Positions 1 through 9,999 of a stretch of 64,000 nt of DNA are shown piece by piece. A model generated the notes under the pieces. That model saw only the letters and a program-made list of their open reading frames with translations, did no database searches and had not been told where the DNA came from. Position 1 is the first letter of the stretch. Each line of letters starts with the position of its first letter. Source of the DNA: Otatea glauca (taxonomy: Eukaryota > Streptophyta > Magnoliopsida > Poales > Poaceae); contig CM070720.1 in the NCBI GenBank assembly GCA_036346275.1, positions 5,371,278 to 5,435,277 on the forward strand, given 5' to 3'. The translations under genes were made by a program, and so were the position numbers.

Positions 1-1012
1 GACTTCGGCGACCATGAGCTACGCTTTGCCCGGCGCCACCTTGCCGGCGACCACGAGCCCGCTGCGCCTGGCGCCTCCTCGGCGCCGCCCACGAGCCTCG
101 CTGCGCCCGGCGCCACCGCTGCGGCCACGAGCCTCGCTGCGCCCAGCGCCACTTTACCGCCGACCATGAGCTACGCTGCGCCCAGCGCCACCGCCGGCCG
201 ACCGCAGGCCACTCCTGCGCCGGGCGCCTCGCCGGCTGCGGCCCACGAGCCTCGCTGCGCCCAGCGCCACCCGGCGCGGCCGCGAGCCTACGCGCTGCGC
301 CGGGCGCCACGCCCGGCCCGGCCACCGAGCCTCGCTGCGCCCGGCGCCACCTTCGGCACGGCCACGAGCCACGCCTACACCGGAGCACCTCGCCCGGCAC
401 GGCCACGAGCCTACGCCGCGCCCGAAGCGCCACTGCGGCACGGCCACGAGCCTCACGCTGCGCCGGCGCCACCTTGGCACGGCCACGAGCCTACGCACAT
501 GCCGGCGCCACTTTCGCACAGCCCACGAGCCTACGCTGCGCTCGGCGCCACTCCGGCACGGCCGAGCGACGCTGCGCCCGGCGCCACTTTCGGCAGCGGC
601 CACGAGGCACGCTGCGCCGGGCGCCTCGCCGGCGACCATGAGCCTACGCTGCGCCCGGCACCACGCACGCTGCGGCGATGAGCCTACGCTGCGCCCGGCG
701 CCACCTTCGCACGCCACGAGCCGCGCCGCCACTGGCGCCTCGCCGGCGACCGCGAGCCTACGCTGCGTTCCCGGCGCCACTTTCGCACGACCACGAGCCT
801 ACGCTGCGCTTCGAAGCGCCACCTTCGGGCGGCCAAGAGCCTACGCTGCGCCTCGAAGCGCTACCATCGGTGCGACTCACGAGTTTACGTCTGCGCTCGA
901 AGCGCCACCCCGGCATGGCCACGAGCCACGCTTGCGCTCGAGCGCCACCTTCTAAGACGGCCACGAGCCTACGCCGCGCTTCGAAGCGCCGCCTACGGCC
1001 ATCTACAAGCCC
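1..1012. repeat. GC-rich degenerate minisatellite
   Basis: About 25 imperfect units of roughly 35-45 bp share the core CACGAGCCTACGCTGCGCCC followed by GGCGCCAC and a variable spacer. The array opens at the window edge, so its start is not seen. It fades near 1012 into AT-richer sequence that ends in a polypurine tract and an LTR. It therefore lies where Tat-lineage gypsy elements carry tandem repeats, between pol and the 3' LTR. The long open frames across it on both strands come from the repeat composition and are not called as genes. Confidence 0.85.
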
Positions 1013-1895
1013 GCTGCGCCTTCGAGCAAAGATGGCATGATCGTCAGCAACATATGGAGCATAAAGCAGCTAAGTCACTTTTTATGTTATTATAAATAAA
1101 ATTGTTGACTTTCCTGACTTGCTACTTAGTCGACCCACAACTAAGCAAAGAAGTCGGGGCTACACCTAATAAGCGCGCATGCGCACATCTTTTCAGCTTG
1201 TATTTTTCTTCTTTGCTTAACGATTGAAGTGAATCCGAGTGCGATAACTCCAAATTGTGAAGCTCTGGCCCCATGAACGACGAACTTTAGTCACCCAAAA
1301 CACGTGCCTGGGAAAAAGACCCAACGCACAGGGGCTAGACTAGTCGGGCAGAGTGCTTAAACAAAAAGAGTCAAACCACTCGAATGAATTCAAAATCAAT
1401 AAGGAAAAAGAGTAAAAAACTCTAAAATTATATATACACCAGTCAGACATCACATCCGAGTGAATTGTTTTTATATTTCCTAAGTTCTGCATATACATGA
1501 TTTCATGGCTAATAATTGGATGCGATGAGTGTGAGCCAACGCTTCAACGATGACATCAAAGAACTTCGCGATTTAATGAATTTAAAGGAGTGGCGCTGAA
1601 TTTTGCCTCGAGCGGAAAAGCGTTTTGACTTCGTGATATCGCTTGGGATACAAGATGTCCCAAGATGAGCCGATCGCTGTAATTCCAATAATGGGGCTAG
1701 GAACCACTCGTAAAGTTTAACGCGTGGAACTCTATTGAGTCCTTCACAATCTCTTTGCCTACAACAGGCACAACATCGTAAAGGAAAACTAGTCGGAAGC
1801 CGATCAAGATCCGAAGCACTCGGCGTGAAGCATGACTCCGCTTGGGTCGCAACCAGAAGGAGGCAACTCGATCGCAAAGGACTCCTGGGGGCTCT
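1013..1895 (+). other. 3' non-coding region of a Tat-like gypsy element, with PPT
   Basis: No coding signal is seen here. The segment ends in a purine-rich tract at 1882-1895 (CTCCTGGGGGCTCT) directly before the TGTGG start of the LTR at 1896, as expected for plus-strand priming upstream of a 3' LTR. Its last part resembles, in layout and some words (GATCxGAxxxAGCACTC, GCACTCGG), the PPT-proximal regions at 3190-3371 and 26460-26626. The rest of the element lies beyond the left edge. Confidence 0.6.
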
Positions 1896-2380
1896 TGTGG
1901 AATATAAGAACCGGGTACCCTCATGACAAGCCCAAGAGGAGGCCGTAAGATACTCCCAGCGTTAGGCCCTCAACGAGTGCGAAGGGAACATATCCTAAAG
2001 GAAGTTGAACTCATTTCTAGATATGATAGATACGGTTGAAATCCGAGACGTTGATAGGGTAGATAAAGATGTAAACTCTATCTTCTAACCGATCAGGACT
2101 CTGTAAGTCGCCCCACCCCCGCTATATAAGGGAGAGGGCGGGTAACGGCATAGGGACCCGATCAAGCCATAGAGCATAGAACACTTCATATTGCCCAGAG
2201 CATATGGCGCTTTGAGCAACATCTGATCCAAGAGATCCGCATAATCCCAGCACACAGGATTAGGGTATTACCTCCATCGCTGAGGGCCTGAACCTGTATA
2301 AACCCCTTGTCTTGTGTGACCTTCGAGTTTGAGATCAAGAGCCTACCCCATAAATTCATTGCCGACTACAAAAGTCGACA
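1896..2380 (+). repeat. LTR of Tat-like gypsy element (left copy)
   Basis: It begins TGTGGAATATAAGAACC and ends GACTACAAAAGTCGACA. It is closely similar to the LTRs at 3372-3915, 17745-18269 and 26627-28674. A TATA box CTATATAAG sits at 2122-2130, followed by GGGAGAGGGCGGG, at the same place in all copies. It is preceded by a PPT, so it acts as the 3' LTR of the sequence on its left. It is not followed by a PBS; it runs straight into the 3'-internal repeat motif TCGGATATGG, so the junction at 2380 is a rearrangement. Confidence 0.85.
2122..2130 (+). promoter_or_regulatory. TATA box of Tat-like LTR
   Basis: CTATATAAG followed by GGAGAGGGCGGG. The same block occurs at 3638-3646, 18037-18045 and 28442-28450 in the sister LTRs, marking the likely RNA start region of this family. 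Confidence 0.7.
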
Positions 2381-2638
2381 GTCGGATATGGATATCACTC
2401 GGCCAAGAGTCGCTCAAGTTTAAATGCGGTGTATTTCACGTCAAGCCCAAGCTACGCTCTACGGCAGATGGACACGGACATCGCCAAATTGAATAGCCTT
2501 GCAAGCTTCGGTGAGCCTCAAGCTAAGTATAAATTACGTCAAGCGACAGTCATGGACACACTTTAAAAAGGTACTTTTTTATTATTAATTTCTTGGCCAT
2601 TATGCCCAGGAAAGGATCCTATTACATTGGTAGTAGCC

Positions 2639-2854
2639 TTAGACTTCCTCACGGCGAACACGGCTGAGCGTCGCCACGAGCGCCTCCCTTGCCCTATAAA
2701 GGGTAGGGAAGATCTCGAGGAGGGCGTCGACGGCGGCGCGGTCGTGCTCCACCGCCCTCTCCTGGGCCAGCTCCTCCATCGCACGGTTGAAGTCCTCCCA
2801 AAGCTCGGCGTGCTCGGGCTCCTGCTCCGCCGCGTAATCGCTCCACTTCAGCAT
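2639..2854 (-). CDS. Antisense additional ORF of Tat-like element (copy 1)
   Basis: A 71-codon ORF runs against the direction of the host element. It starts MLKWSDYAAEQEPEHAELW and ends LSRVRREEV before TAA. An in-frame ATG lies further upstream (2893), but I chose 2854 because the second copy starts at the equivalent place. The product is small, acidic to mixed in charge, with a predicted helical body (EDFNRAMEELAQERAVEHDR) and the block ALLEIFP; no domain is recognised. A TATA box lies about 77 bp upstream. The larger Tat-like element carries the same block as FLEIFP, also antisense and also with the TATA box. Extra sense or antisense ORFs are known in the Tat lineage (for example antisense gene 23 of maize Grande), so it is probably a family-specific accessory gene. 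The function is unknown. Confidence 0.6.
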   Translation of the reverse strand: MLKWSDYAAEQEPEHAELWEDFNRAMEELAQERAVEHDRAAVDALLEIFPTLYRAREALVATLSRVRREEV

Positions 2855-2930
2855 GAAGAAGATAGAAACTTGCGGCAAGAAAACGGAAGACAAAATGCGA
2901 AGGAATGCATTCTACAAGCACCAGATCGCC

Positions 2931-2940
2931 TTTTATAGCC
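2931..2940 (-). promoter_or_regulatory. TATA box of antisense ORF (copy 1)
   Basis: On the minus strand the sequence reads GGCTATAAAAGGCGA, about 77 bp before the ATG at 2854. The identical 14-mer core GGCTATAAAAGGCG occurs 74 bp before the antisense ATG in the other element (26160-26169). Confidence 0.6.
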
Positions 2941-3371
2941 AAGACAGCAAGGATGAAGTAAATGCGTCAGGAGCCGAAGAGATTTGGAGTTAATATGGTT
3001 TCAGAAGCCAAGGAGTTTTTTGGCAAACGAGTTGACATAGAAAATCAAGGCGACCTCGAAGACTATTTGGTGATTATCCACAAAGAGAAGTAAAACTTCG
3101 GGTGGAAAAAATATCCAATCTACATTTGAAATGCGAGCAAAGGTCCGCAAGGAAGCTCGCAACAAGCCTGCCCGATAGAATATTATGTTCATTTGAAGCG
3201 AAAATTATGGGTTATATTCGAGCCCTTCATAATTCGCTCGCTGTAAGAAGAAGCCTCCCAACCGAATGAAAGAACCAGTCGAAAGCTCAAGCAAGAAGTC
3301 AGGGACAACAACTCAAGCAGAAATTTAATTGGAAACATAGCGATCGGATCAAGAAGCACTCGGGGGGCTAC

Positions 3372-3915
3372 TGTGGAATATAAGAACCCGGGTACCCTCA
3401 TGACAAGCCCAAGAGGGAGGCCCAGAAGATACTCCCTGCTTCAGGCCCCGCTGTCGTGCTCAATGGGACAAATCCTAAAGGAAGTTGAACTTATATTTAG
3501 ATATGATAGATACGGTTGTAATCCGAGTCGTTAATAAGGTAGATAAATATGTAAACTCTATTCTGTAACCGACTAGAATCTAGTAACCGATCGAAATCTC
3601 TTAACCGATCAGGACTCTGTAAGCTGCCCCACCCCTGCTATATAAGGGAGAGGGCGGGCAACAATATAGGTATCCGATCATCCAAGCATAGAGCAATCAA
3701 GCCCTAGAGCATAGAACACCTCATATCACCCAAGCACATTGCGCCTTGAGCAACCCCAGATCCAGATACACAGCAATATAATCCCAGCGCACAGGACTAG
3801 GGTATTATCTCCTCCGCGAGAGCCTGAACCTGTATAATCCCTCGTCTTGTGTGACCATCGAGTTTGAGATCTAGCGCCTGCCCCATAATTTCATTGCCGA
3901 CTACTAAAGTCGACA
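3372..3915 (+). repeat. LTR of Tat-like gypsy element (3' LTR)
   Basis: It begins TGTGGAATATAAGAACCC right after the PPT CACTCGGGGGGCTAC and ends TAAAGTCGACA. The TATA box is at 3638-3646. The flank that follows (TTCTATGG) is CRM-like gag coding sequence, so this LTR marks the right edge of an insertion into that gene. The matching left flank is outside the window, so the TSD cannot be checked. Confidence 0.85.
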
Positions 3916-3985
3916 TTCTATGGCTCATTTCTTAGGTGGTTTAAATTGAGAAATCTAGGACATTCTAGACTATAAGGATTATAAT

Positions 3986-4537
3986 TTGATGACTCGTTTA
4001 TTTCATCTTGCTTGTAAAGTTGAATGTGAAGTGCAGGGACGACAATCGAGGACAAAAGATAACTTTTCCGCAGGTCGTACTACTTCGTGGATGCCTCACA
4101 CCGCCGCTGCCCCGTCCGTCCGTACCACTACACCGAGCACCTCCAACAACAAAACAGCATCCTCTACTTCACATTCAACACCACGAGCACCCACGCTGAC
4201 GAAAACTGCCAAACAAACTCCCACAAAAAGTTCGACATCGTTAGTCCCCTAAACGGGACGTAAAAAGGATATTCAATGCCATCGCTGCAAGGTTTTCAGT
4301 CACACCATGAGGGAGTGTCCAAACAAGCGTGTGCTAATAATTCGTGAAGACGGCGAGTATGATTCAGCAAGCGATCTTGATGAAGAAACGTATGCTTTGC
4401 TTGCTGAAAATGAAGACGGTGATCCAATCTCAGAACATGAAGAAGAGCACATGACCGCTGGTGATGCTGACCAATATTTAAGTCTTATTGTGCAACGTGT
4501 GCTTAGTGCTCAGTTTGCCCGTACCGAGCAAAATTAG
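3986..4537 (+). pseudogene. CRM-like gag, C-terminal part with zinc knuckle
   Basis: This is the C-terminal part of a retroviral-type gag, which packages element RNA in a virus-like particle. The frame gives a helical piece (LMTRLFHLACKVE), a Ser/Thr/Pro-rich linker, then the CCHC knuckle CHRCKVFSHTMRECPNK (C-x2-C-x4-H-x4-C) and an acidic tail. It shares a single frame with the protease and RT downstream, but TAA (4250-4252) and TAG (4535-4537) interrupt it. The segment just after 3916 still encodes a damaged FYG...DYKDYN block, so the gag was broken by the LTR that ends at 3915. Confidence 0.8.
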
Positions 4538-4546
4538 CGCCACAAC

Positions 4547-6210
4547 TTGTTTCACATTAAAAGCTTCGTCAAAGAGCGATCGATTCGAATAATCATTGAT
4601 GGTGGGAGTTGCAATAATCTAGCCAGCAAGGACATAGTAGAGAAGCTAGCACTCTCCACTAAGCCGCATCCTCAGCCTTACTACATCCAATGGTTCAACA
4701 ACAGTGGCAAGCTTAAGGTAACTCGTATGGTAAGAGTACATTTTGCTTTAGGTTCTTATCATGATTATGTCGATTGCGATGTCGTACTTATGCAAGCATG
4801 TTCTATGTTATTAGGTAGACCGTGGCTATATGATAATGATTGTTTACATCATGGTAGAACAAATCAATACTCTTTTGTGCATAAAGAAAAGAAAATTGTG
4901 TTACATCCAATGTCTCCTGATGCTATTTTAAAAGATGACATTGCTAGAGCTAGTAGAGAGAGAAACCAGGAGCATGCTAAGAGTGAAAATCAGATTGTAG
5001 CAAAGGATCTTGACAAACACAACAAGAAAGAATCTAAGCCTGTTCATGAGAAGATAAATGATGTTAAGTTGAAGGGTTCTTGTATTCTTGCTATCAAATT
5101 TGATGTGAATGAGTTGGATGTTACAAGTTCTATTTGCTATGCATTCATTTGCAAAGAAGTTTTGTTTTCATTTGCGGATATATCTTGTTCTTTGCCTTCT
5201 GTTGTCACTAACCTTTTGCAGGAGTACACTGACGTCTTTCCAAAGGATGTACCACCGGGGTTGCCCCCAATTCGAGGAATTGAGCACCAAGTTGACCTCA
5301 TTCCCAGGGCATCTTTGCCCAATCGTGCGCCATACAGAACCAATCCAGAAGAAACTAAGGAGATACAATGCCAAGTTCAAGAATTGCTTGATAAAGGGTA
5401 CATTCGTGAGTGTCTTAGTCCTTGTGCTGTTTCGGTCATTTTAGTGCCCAAGAAAGATGGATCATGACGCATGTGTGTGGATTGTAGGGCAATCAATAAT
5501 ATCACCATTAGGTATCTTCACCATATTCCTAGGCTAGACGATATGCTTGATGAATTAAGTGGCTCTACAGTGTTCTCTAAAGTTGATTTGCGTAGTGGGT
5601 ACCACCAGATTCGTATGAAGCTAGGAGATGAATGGAAAATGGCTTTTAAAACTAAATTCGGTCTATATGAGTGGTTAGTAATGCCTTTTGGGTTAACTAA
5701 TGCACCTAGCACTTTCATGAGATTGATGAACGAAGTTTTGTGTGCTTTTATTGGCAGATTTGTGGTGGTATATTTTGATGATATTTTGATATATAGCAAA
5801 TCATTGGAGGAACACCTTGACCATTTACGTGCTGTTTTTGATGCTTTACGAGATGCACGCTTATTTGGTAACCTTAAGAAGTGCACCTTTTTCACGAATC
5901 GAGTCTCTTTTCTTGGTTATGTTGTTACTCCCCAGGGCATTGAAGTTGATCAGGCCAAAGTTGAGGCAATACAGAGTTGGCCAACCCTAACATGGTCACA
6001 TAGGTGCAAAGTTTTCTAGGACTAGCTGGATTCTACCGTCACTTCGTGAAGGATTTCAGCACCATCGCTGTACCATTGAATGAGCTTACCAAAAAGGGTG
6101 TGCCATTTGCTTGGATAGATGCACAGGAAAACGCCTTCAACACATTGAAAGATTAGTTAACACATGCACCACTACTCCAACTTCCAGATTTTTCTAAGAC
6201 TTTTGAACTA
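4547..6210 (+). pseudogene. CRM-like protease and reverse transcriptase, broken
   Basis: The polyprotein continues in the gag frame. An aspartic protease core is visible (IIIDGGSCNNLASKD and later LLGRPW), then a linker and an RT with SPCAVSVILVPKKDG, VDCRAINNI, FSKVDLRSGYHQIR, MPFGLTNAPSTF and the catalytic YFDDILIYS. A TGA at 5465-5467 replaces the conserved Trp of KKDGxWRMC. After QSWPT (about 5985) a small deletion shifts the frame and a TAG follows (6017-6019). The connection region FYRHFVKDFSTIAVPL and the RNase H start LPDFSKTFEL are readable past it. The sequence then stops abruptly at 6210. It would copy element RNA into DNA if intact; it is not. Confidence 0.85.
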
Positions 6211-6356
6211 GAAAGGAGGCAACAAAGGCAGAGTGAAGGCAGAAACTGGAAAAACCCAATTTTGAGTGAGTGACCCGCTCAAACAGTTCGTCAATGATCT
6301 GATCAGGTGGATGAGAATGCTGAATATGACGGGGAGGTCCACAAGCAGAAGTGGCC

Positions 6357-8055
6357 TAAATGACCATGTGGAGGTCTATCCAGATTTGTGATGAGTATTT
6401 GACTAAATTTGAGCTTGGGTTGCTCTTGTTTGAGTTTGATTTCAAATGGATTTTTAATTGGAAGCAATTTGAAGTCTTCTCTATTTTCCCGGTGCGACCG
6501 GCCAGAACAAGGAAAAATAAATTTTAATCAGTGGACTTTGATTGATTTATTGCACATCATTGTGGTCATTGCTATGTGAGGAGTTTCATTGTTTTTGATG
6601 GTTGCAGGACGACGGTGGTAGGTCATGGTAAGGCGAAGGATGACCAGGACTAGGCGTGGAGCGTCGGAGGTCCAGATGGTCGGGGATCATCAGAAGATGA
6701 TCGGAGATGGAGTCGTGGTAAGCCGTGAAGACAAGGAACGGATGAGATGCTACCTAGATGGTGCGTGGAGCAATGAGGACCATTGGATCTTGGTCTAGTT
6801 GATAGGTTAGCGGGTCTAGTTAGTGTGCTTTGAGAACCGTGCAAGAAAACCCATTATTTATTGTGGGTTTTGGGTGAAAACTTGCATGGCTGGTTGGGTG
6901 GTTTAATCCTAGCCCTTTATGGATGCTCTAGGGTTTAGAGGCTCATCCAAGCGAGGTAGGTGGCCCAAGAGTTGTATAAATAGGGGTGGAGGGGTAGCAT
7001 TCCCCCTTGAAGGTTTTCAGGTTTTTGATGCTCCTTTGAGCTTTGCCCACATGAAATGTGAGGCTTTGTAACCTCTCCTTCTAGAAATGAAATGTTCTTC
7101 ATTTACGTTCATGTTTCGTTTCCTTGACACATTTACATTACGCATTTAAATTACGCAATTTAAATTCAGCATTTACTTTCCCGCATTTACATTCTCGCAA
7201 TTTACTTTATCGCAATTTCGATTTGCCTCCCCTCCTTCTAAATGCTGTCCTTACAGGATGTCTTGAGGGTGTTCATATGGTTTTACATCTTTCTTGCACC
7301 CTAGGATAGACTAGAGATCAAGTTTCTTATGGAATTGCAAATCTGTCCAGAACTTGTTCTTCACGCAGCAGTCAGTCTTTGATTTTTATAAAAACCTAGA
7401 AAAAACCTTTTTAAGTAATTCTTATTGGAGAAGGTGCACGACTCACATATCCATCTCTAGAAATATATTTGAGTCCTCTGGTTGCACCTTTGAGCGCTAT
7501 GAAGTAAAAACCGTGCCTCAAACATTATGGTCGATGTTCGTGACTGTCTGTAAAATTTGATTTTTCATGTTTATTCTACAAAGCTTTTTGAGGTGATTTT
7601 TGGTGGAGTTTTTCGCTACCCAACTTCTCACAGGGAGAAAAAAGTCCCAAAAATTTTAGAGCAACAGAACCTCACTAAACACCTGCTCCAATTGAGGACA
7701 ATTCCTGGAAAATCTGCTTTTACTTTTCTGGAAAGAGACTTTGGTGTTTTAGCTTTATCTCTTTTAGAAAAGTAGTCTTTGAGTTGATTCCTTTTTATTT
7801 GGACACTTGAAAACCAGGATTGTGATTAAAAAAACCCCTCACATGATTCATGGTTCTCATCCATGCAAGTTAGGGGTACACATAGTTGTCTAATTATTTT
7901 GGTTTTGGAGGGTGTGCGAATCTGAGAAACACCATTTTGAAGGAAAATCTTTGGGTGTTTTAGATTTTAATTGCGAGATTGTTTGGAGTACTTTTAGTGG
8001 GGCAAAATTTTATTTGGATCATTCACCCCCCTCTGATCACCATTTCGATCTTACA
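6357..8055 (+). repeat. Solo LTR of SIRE-like copia, plus strand, TSD TGGCC
   Basis: It begins TAAATGACCATGTGGAGG (family consensus from the 54286-56090 copy TGAAGGACCATTTGGAGG, so TG has mutated to TA) and ends CCGATCTTACA-type CATTTCGATCTTACA. Both sides carry TGGCC (6352-6356 and 8056-8060). No PBS follows and no PPT precedes it, so this is a solo LTR. A TATA box TATAAATAG is at 6975-6983 and a transcribed leader follows. It sits head-on inside the minus-strand pol of another member of its own family. Confidence 0.85.
6975..6983 (+). promoter_or_regulatory. TATA box of SIRE-like LTR
   Basis: TATAAATAG followed by GGGTGGAGG. The same box reads on the minus strand at 16424-16432 and 55186-55194 in the other LTRs of this family. 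Confidence 0.65.
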
Positions 8056-8060
8056 TGGCC

Positions 8061-9250
8061 TCTACCTCATGCATAGAAGAGGTAGGAGCAGAGCCACTAG
8101 CTGCATGAGACTCAGAAGGCGAGGGCTGGTCTGCCTAAGGTGCAGAAATGGAAACAGGAGGCACCTCAGGTGTAGAGGGGACTGGATCAAGTGGAACACC
8201 ATCATCTCCATCATCCTTATCCTCTAGAAAGATGGTCTCGGAGGTGGAAGAAGAGCCTGAAATATCAGGTCTAGCTCCTGAGCTAGCCTCATCATAGGTC
8301 ACCTCGCAGGTCTCTATGATCATATGTGCATCGCAACTCCAGACTCTATAGCTACTAGAAGAAGCCGAGTAACCCAGAAAGATACCATCAAAAGAACGAG
8401 ACTCAAACTTATCCAGGTTACCAAACTTCAAAATGAAACACTTGCAACCAAACACACGAAAATGAGAAACACTGGGCTTTCGCCCATACCTCAACTCGTA
8501 AGAAGTGCGGTGCAAATTTGCTCTCAAGAATATGCAATTAGAAACTTGGCAAGGTGTAGCCATAGCCTCAGCCCAAAACTTCCTAAGAGTGCTGTACTCG
8601 TCTAGTATCGTCCTGGCCATCTCTACCAGGATCCTGTTCTTCCTTTTCAATACGCCATTTTGCTGTGGGACGTAGGGAGAGGAGAACTGATGCTCTAAAC
8701 CAAACTCCACATAGAAACTCTCAAAATAGGATTTCTTGAACTTCGGGCCATTGTCACTAGGAAGAGCTCGTAGGCACCAGAGAGCTCAAAAGACAACCTA
8801 TGAACCAAACCCCTGAAATTGGTAAAAGACTCATCCTTCGAGGCCATGAAAACCACCCAAGAGTACCTCGAAAAATCATCAACAATGACAAGAACATACC
8901 ACTTCCCACCCACTGACTGCACTCCAGCTGGACCAAGAGAGTCCAGATGTAAGAGCTGTACTGGTGCATCAGTCATCACAACAGTGATTGGGGGATGAGA
9001 AGTAGTAACCATCTTGCCATATCGGCAAGGAGAGCAAACTAAGTCTTTGACCATCTTGAGTTTAGGCAAACCATGAATGATGTCGTGGCTGCTAACTAGG
9101 GTCAAATGATTAAATCAAATGTGACAAGTCTCCTATGCCAGAAGGAGAGATCACAGGGACTCTAAAGCAATCAAGCAGCGGAGAGAGTCTCCAGAGAAGC
9201 AGAAAAATCAGTACAAAAGACTCTCCTATATCTAGAAATCCTACAAACTA
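8061..9250 (-). pseudogene. SIRE-like integrase, broken
   Basis: Minus-strand frames give the pre-integrase zinc region (HDIIHGLPKLKMV, CSPCRYGKM) and the integrase core start (LLHLDSLGP, GGKWYVLVIVDDFSRYSW, with the first catalytic Asp in LHLDS). A frameshift near 8700 follows, then SSPYVPQQNGVLKRKNRI with the catalytic Glu position occupied by Lys (QQNGVxERK in relatives becomes QQNGVLKRK). The C-terminal domain FRVFGCKCFIL and FLGYSxxSxxYRVW follows. A Ser/Pro-rich linker (EVPPVSIS) runs up to the nested solo LTR. Integrase would insert the cDNA; the frameshift and the lost Glu make this copy dead. Confidence 0.8.
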
Positions 9251-9295
9251 ACCCTCTTGAAGAATCGAGGATTCTACGGGCACTACTTTTGAAGC

Positions 9296-9550
9296 TTACC
9301 TCGAAAGAGTCATTGATAAGCTAAGAAACCAAAAGCAAATTATACTGCAGCTTACTAAGGTAGCATCCTCAAGAATGAAATTCTGATTAAAGCAAATGGT
9401 ACCCTTAGCAATGAATCTACCTGGTGAAGCATCACCAAAAGTGATCAACTCATCACCAGGGGCTCGGACTAGGGAAGAGAACCAACGAGACTTTCCGGTC
9501 ATATGACGAGAAAAACCGGAGTCAACAATCCAAACATCTCCCTTCCCCAT
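9296..9550 (-). pseudogene. SIRE-like aspartic protease, partial
   Basis: The frame VWIVDSGFSRHMTGKSRWF carries the DSG active site of a copia protease, followed by ITFGDASPGRFIAKGT and NFILEDATLVS, the usual family order. The reading frame breaks after about 80 codons and again before the upstream gag. It would cut the polyprotein. Confidence 0.75.
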
Positions 9551-9999
9551 CCGACAAACCTGATCAAGTCATAGAATAGAGAAATGACTCAGTACTGGGA
9601 TAAAGTGAAGACCTGAGAACCCAATACAGAACCAGACGACACCTCAAGATGCCAATTAAGGAAGAAGACTGGACTCTAGCTTCTCTCTTATGCTCAACCC
9701 TTACGAGATCAGAACTAGCAATAGCAGAAGATCTAGGAGCTGAAACTGGGTTAGCCCGCCGTGGTGCAAAGGCTGGATCATCCCAGTTAGGCTCCCTAAA
9801 TCTCCTACTAGAGAACACCTCACACCGCTGATATCTACATCGATAGGAAAAACGAGGAATATTAAGAGGACGGCAGAAAGACTGATCACGAACAGCTCCA
9901 GGACTAAAACTCGACTAAACAACATGAAAATCAAGTCCTGGACGCTACCCAAAAATAGGCGACTCTCTAAGCTGTCAAGAAGTAGTGTGTGCTTTAGGA

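Larger units (their letters stand above)
2381..3371 (+). mobile_element. Residual 3' internal region of a deleted Tat-like element
   Basis: Between two LTRs of the same family there is no PBS, gag or pol. There is only material found 3' of pol in the larger relative at 17745-28674: one unit of the 80-bp repeat (2381-2420), a tail around TTATGCCCAGG (2600), an antisense ORF (2639-2854) with its TATA box, and a PPT at 3357-3371. The two LTRs plus this segment look like an element whose 5' LTR end was fused to its 3' internal region. CAGT is shared between the LTR/PBS junction (CAGTTGG) and the repeat (CAGTCGG). Confidence 0.65.
3916..6210 (+). mobile_element. CRM-like gypsy (chromovirus) fragment
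   Basis: An internal fragment of a Ty3/gypsy chromovirus runs from mid-gag to the start of RNase H, without LTRs. It is cut on the left by the Tat-like LTR and on the right (6210/6211) by a SIRE-like copia sequence. Its protein sequence matches the two other CRM-like copies here (41455-49223 and 50460-54285) block by block. Confidence 0.85.

Noticed and set aside
154..1040. Long Ala/Arg/Pro-rich ORFs on both strands (up to 208 codons)
   Set aside because: They follow from the GC-rich tandem repeat, occur in several frames at once and show no domain; no start context or conservation supports them.
1509..1877. A 122-codon minus-strand ORF that might be a third antisense accessory gene
   Set aside because: No LEIFP-like block, no GGCTATAAAAGG promoter and no similarity to the other two antisense ORFs.
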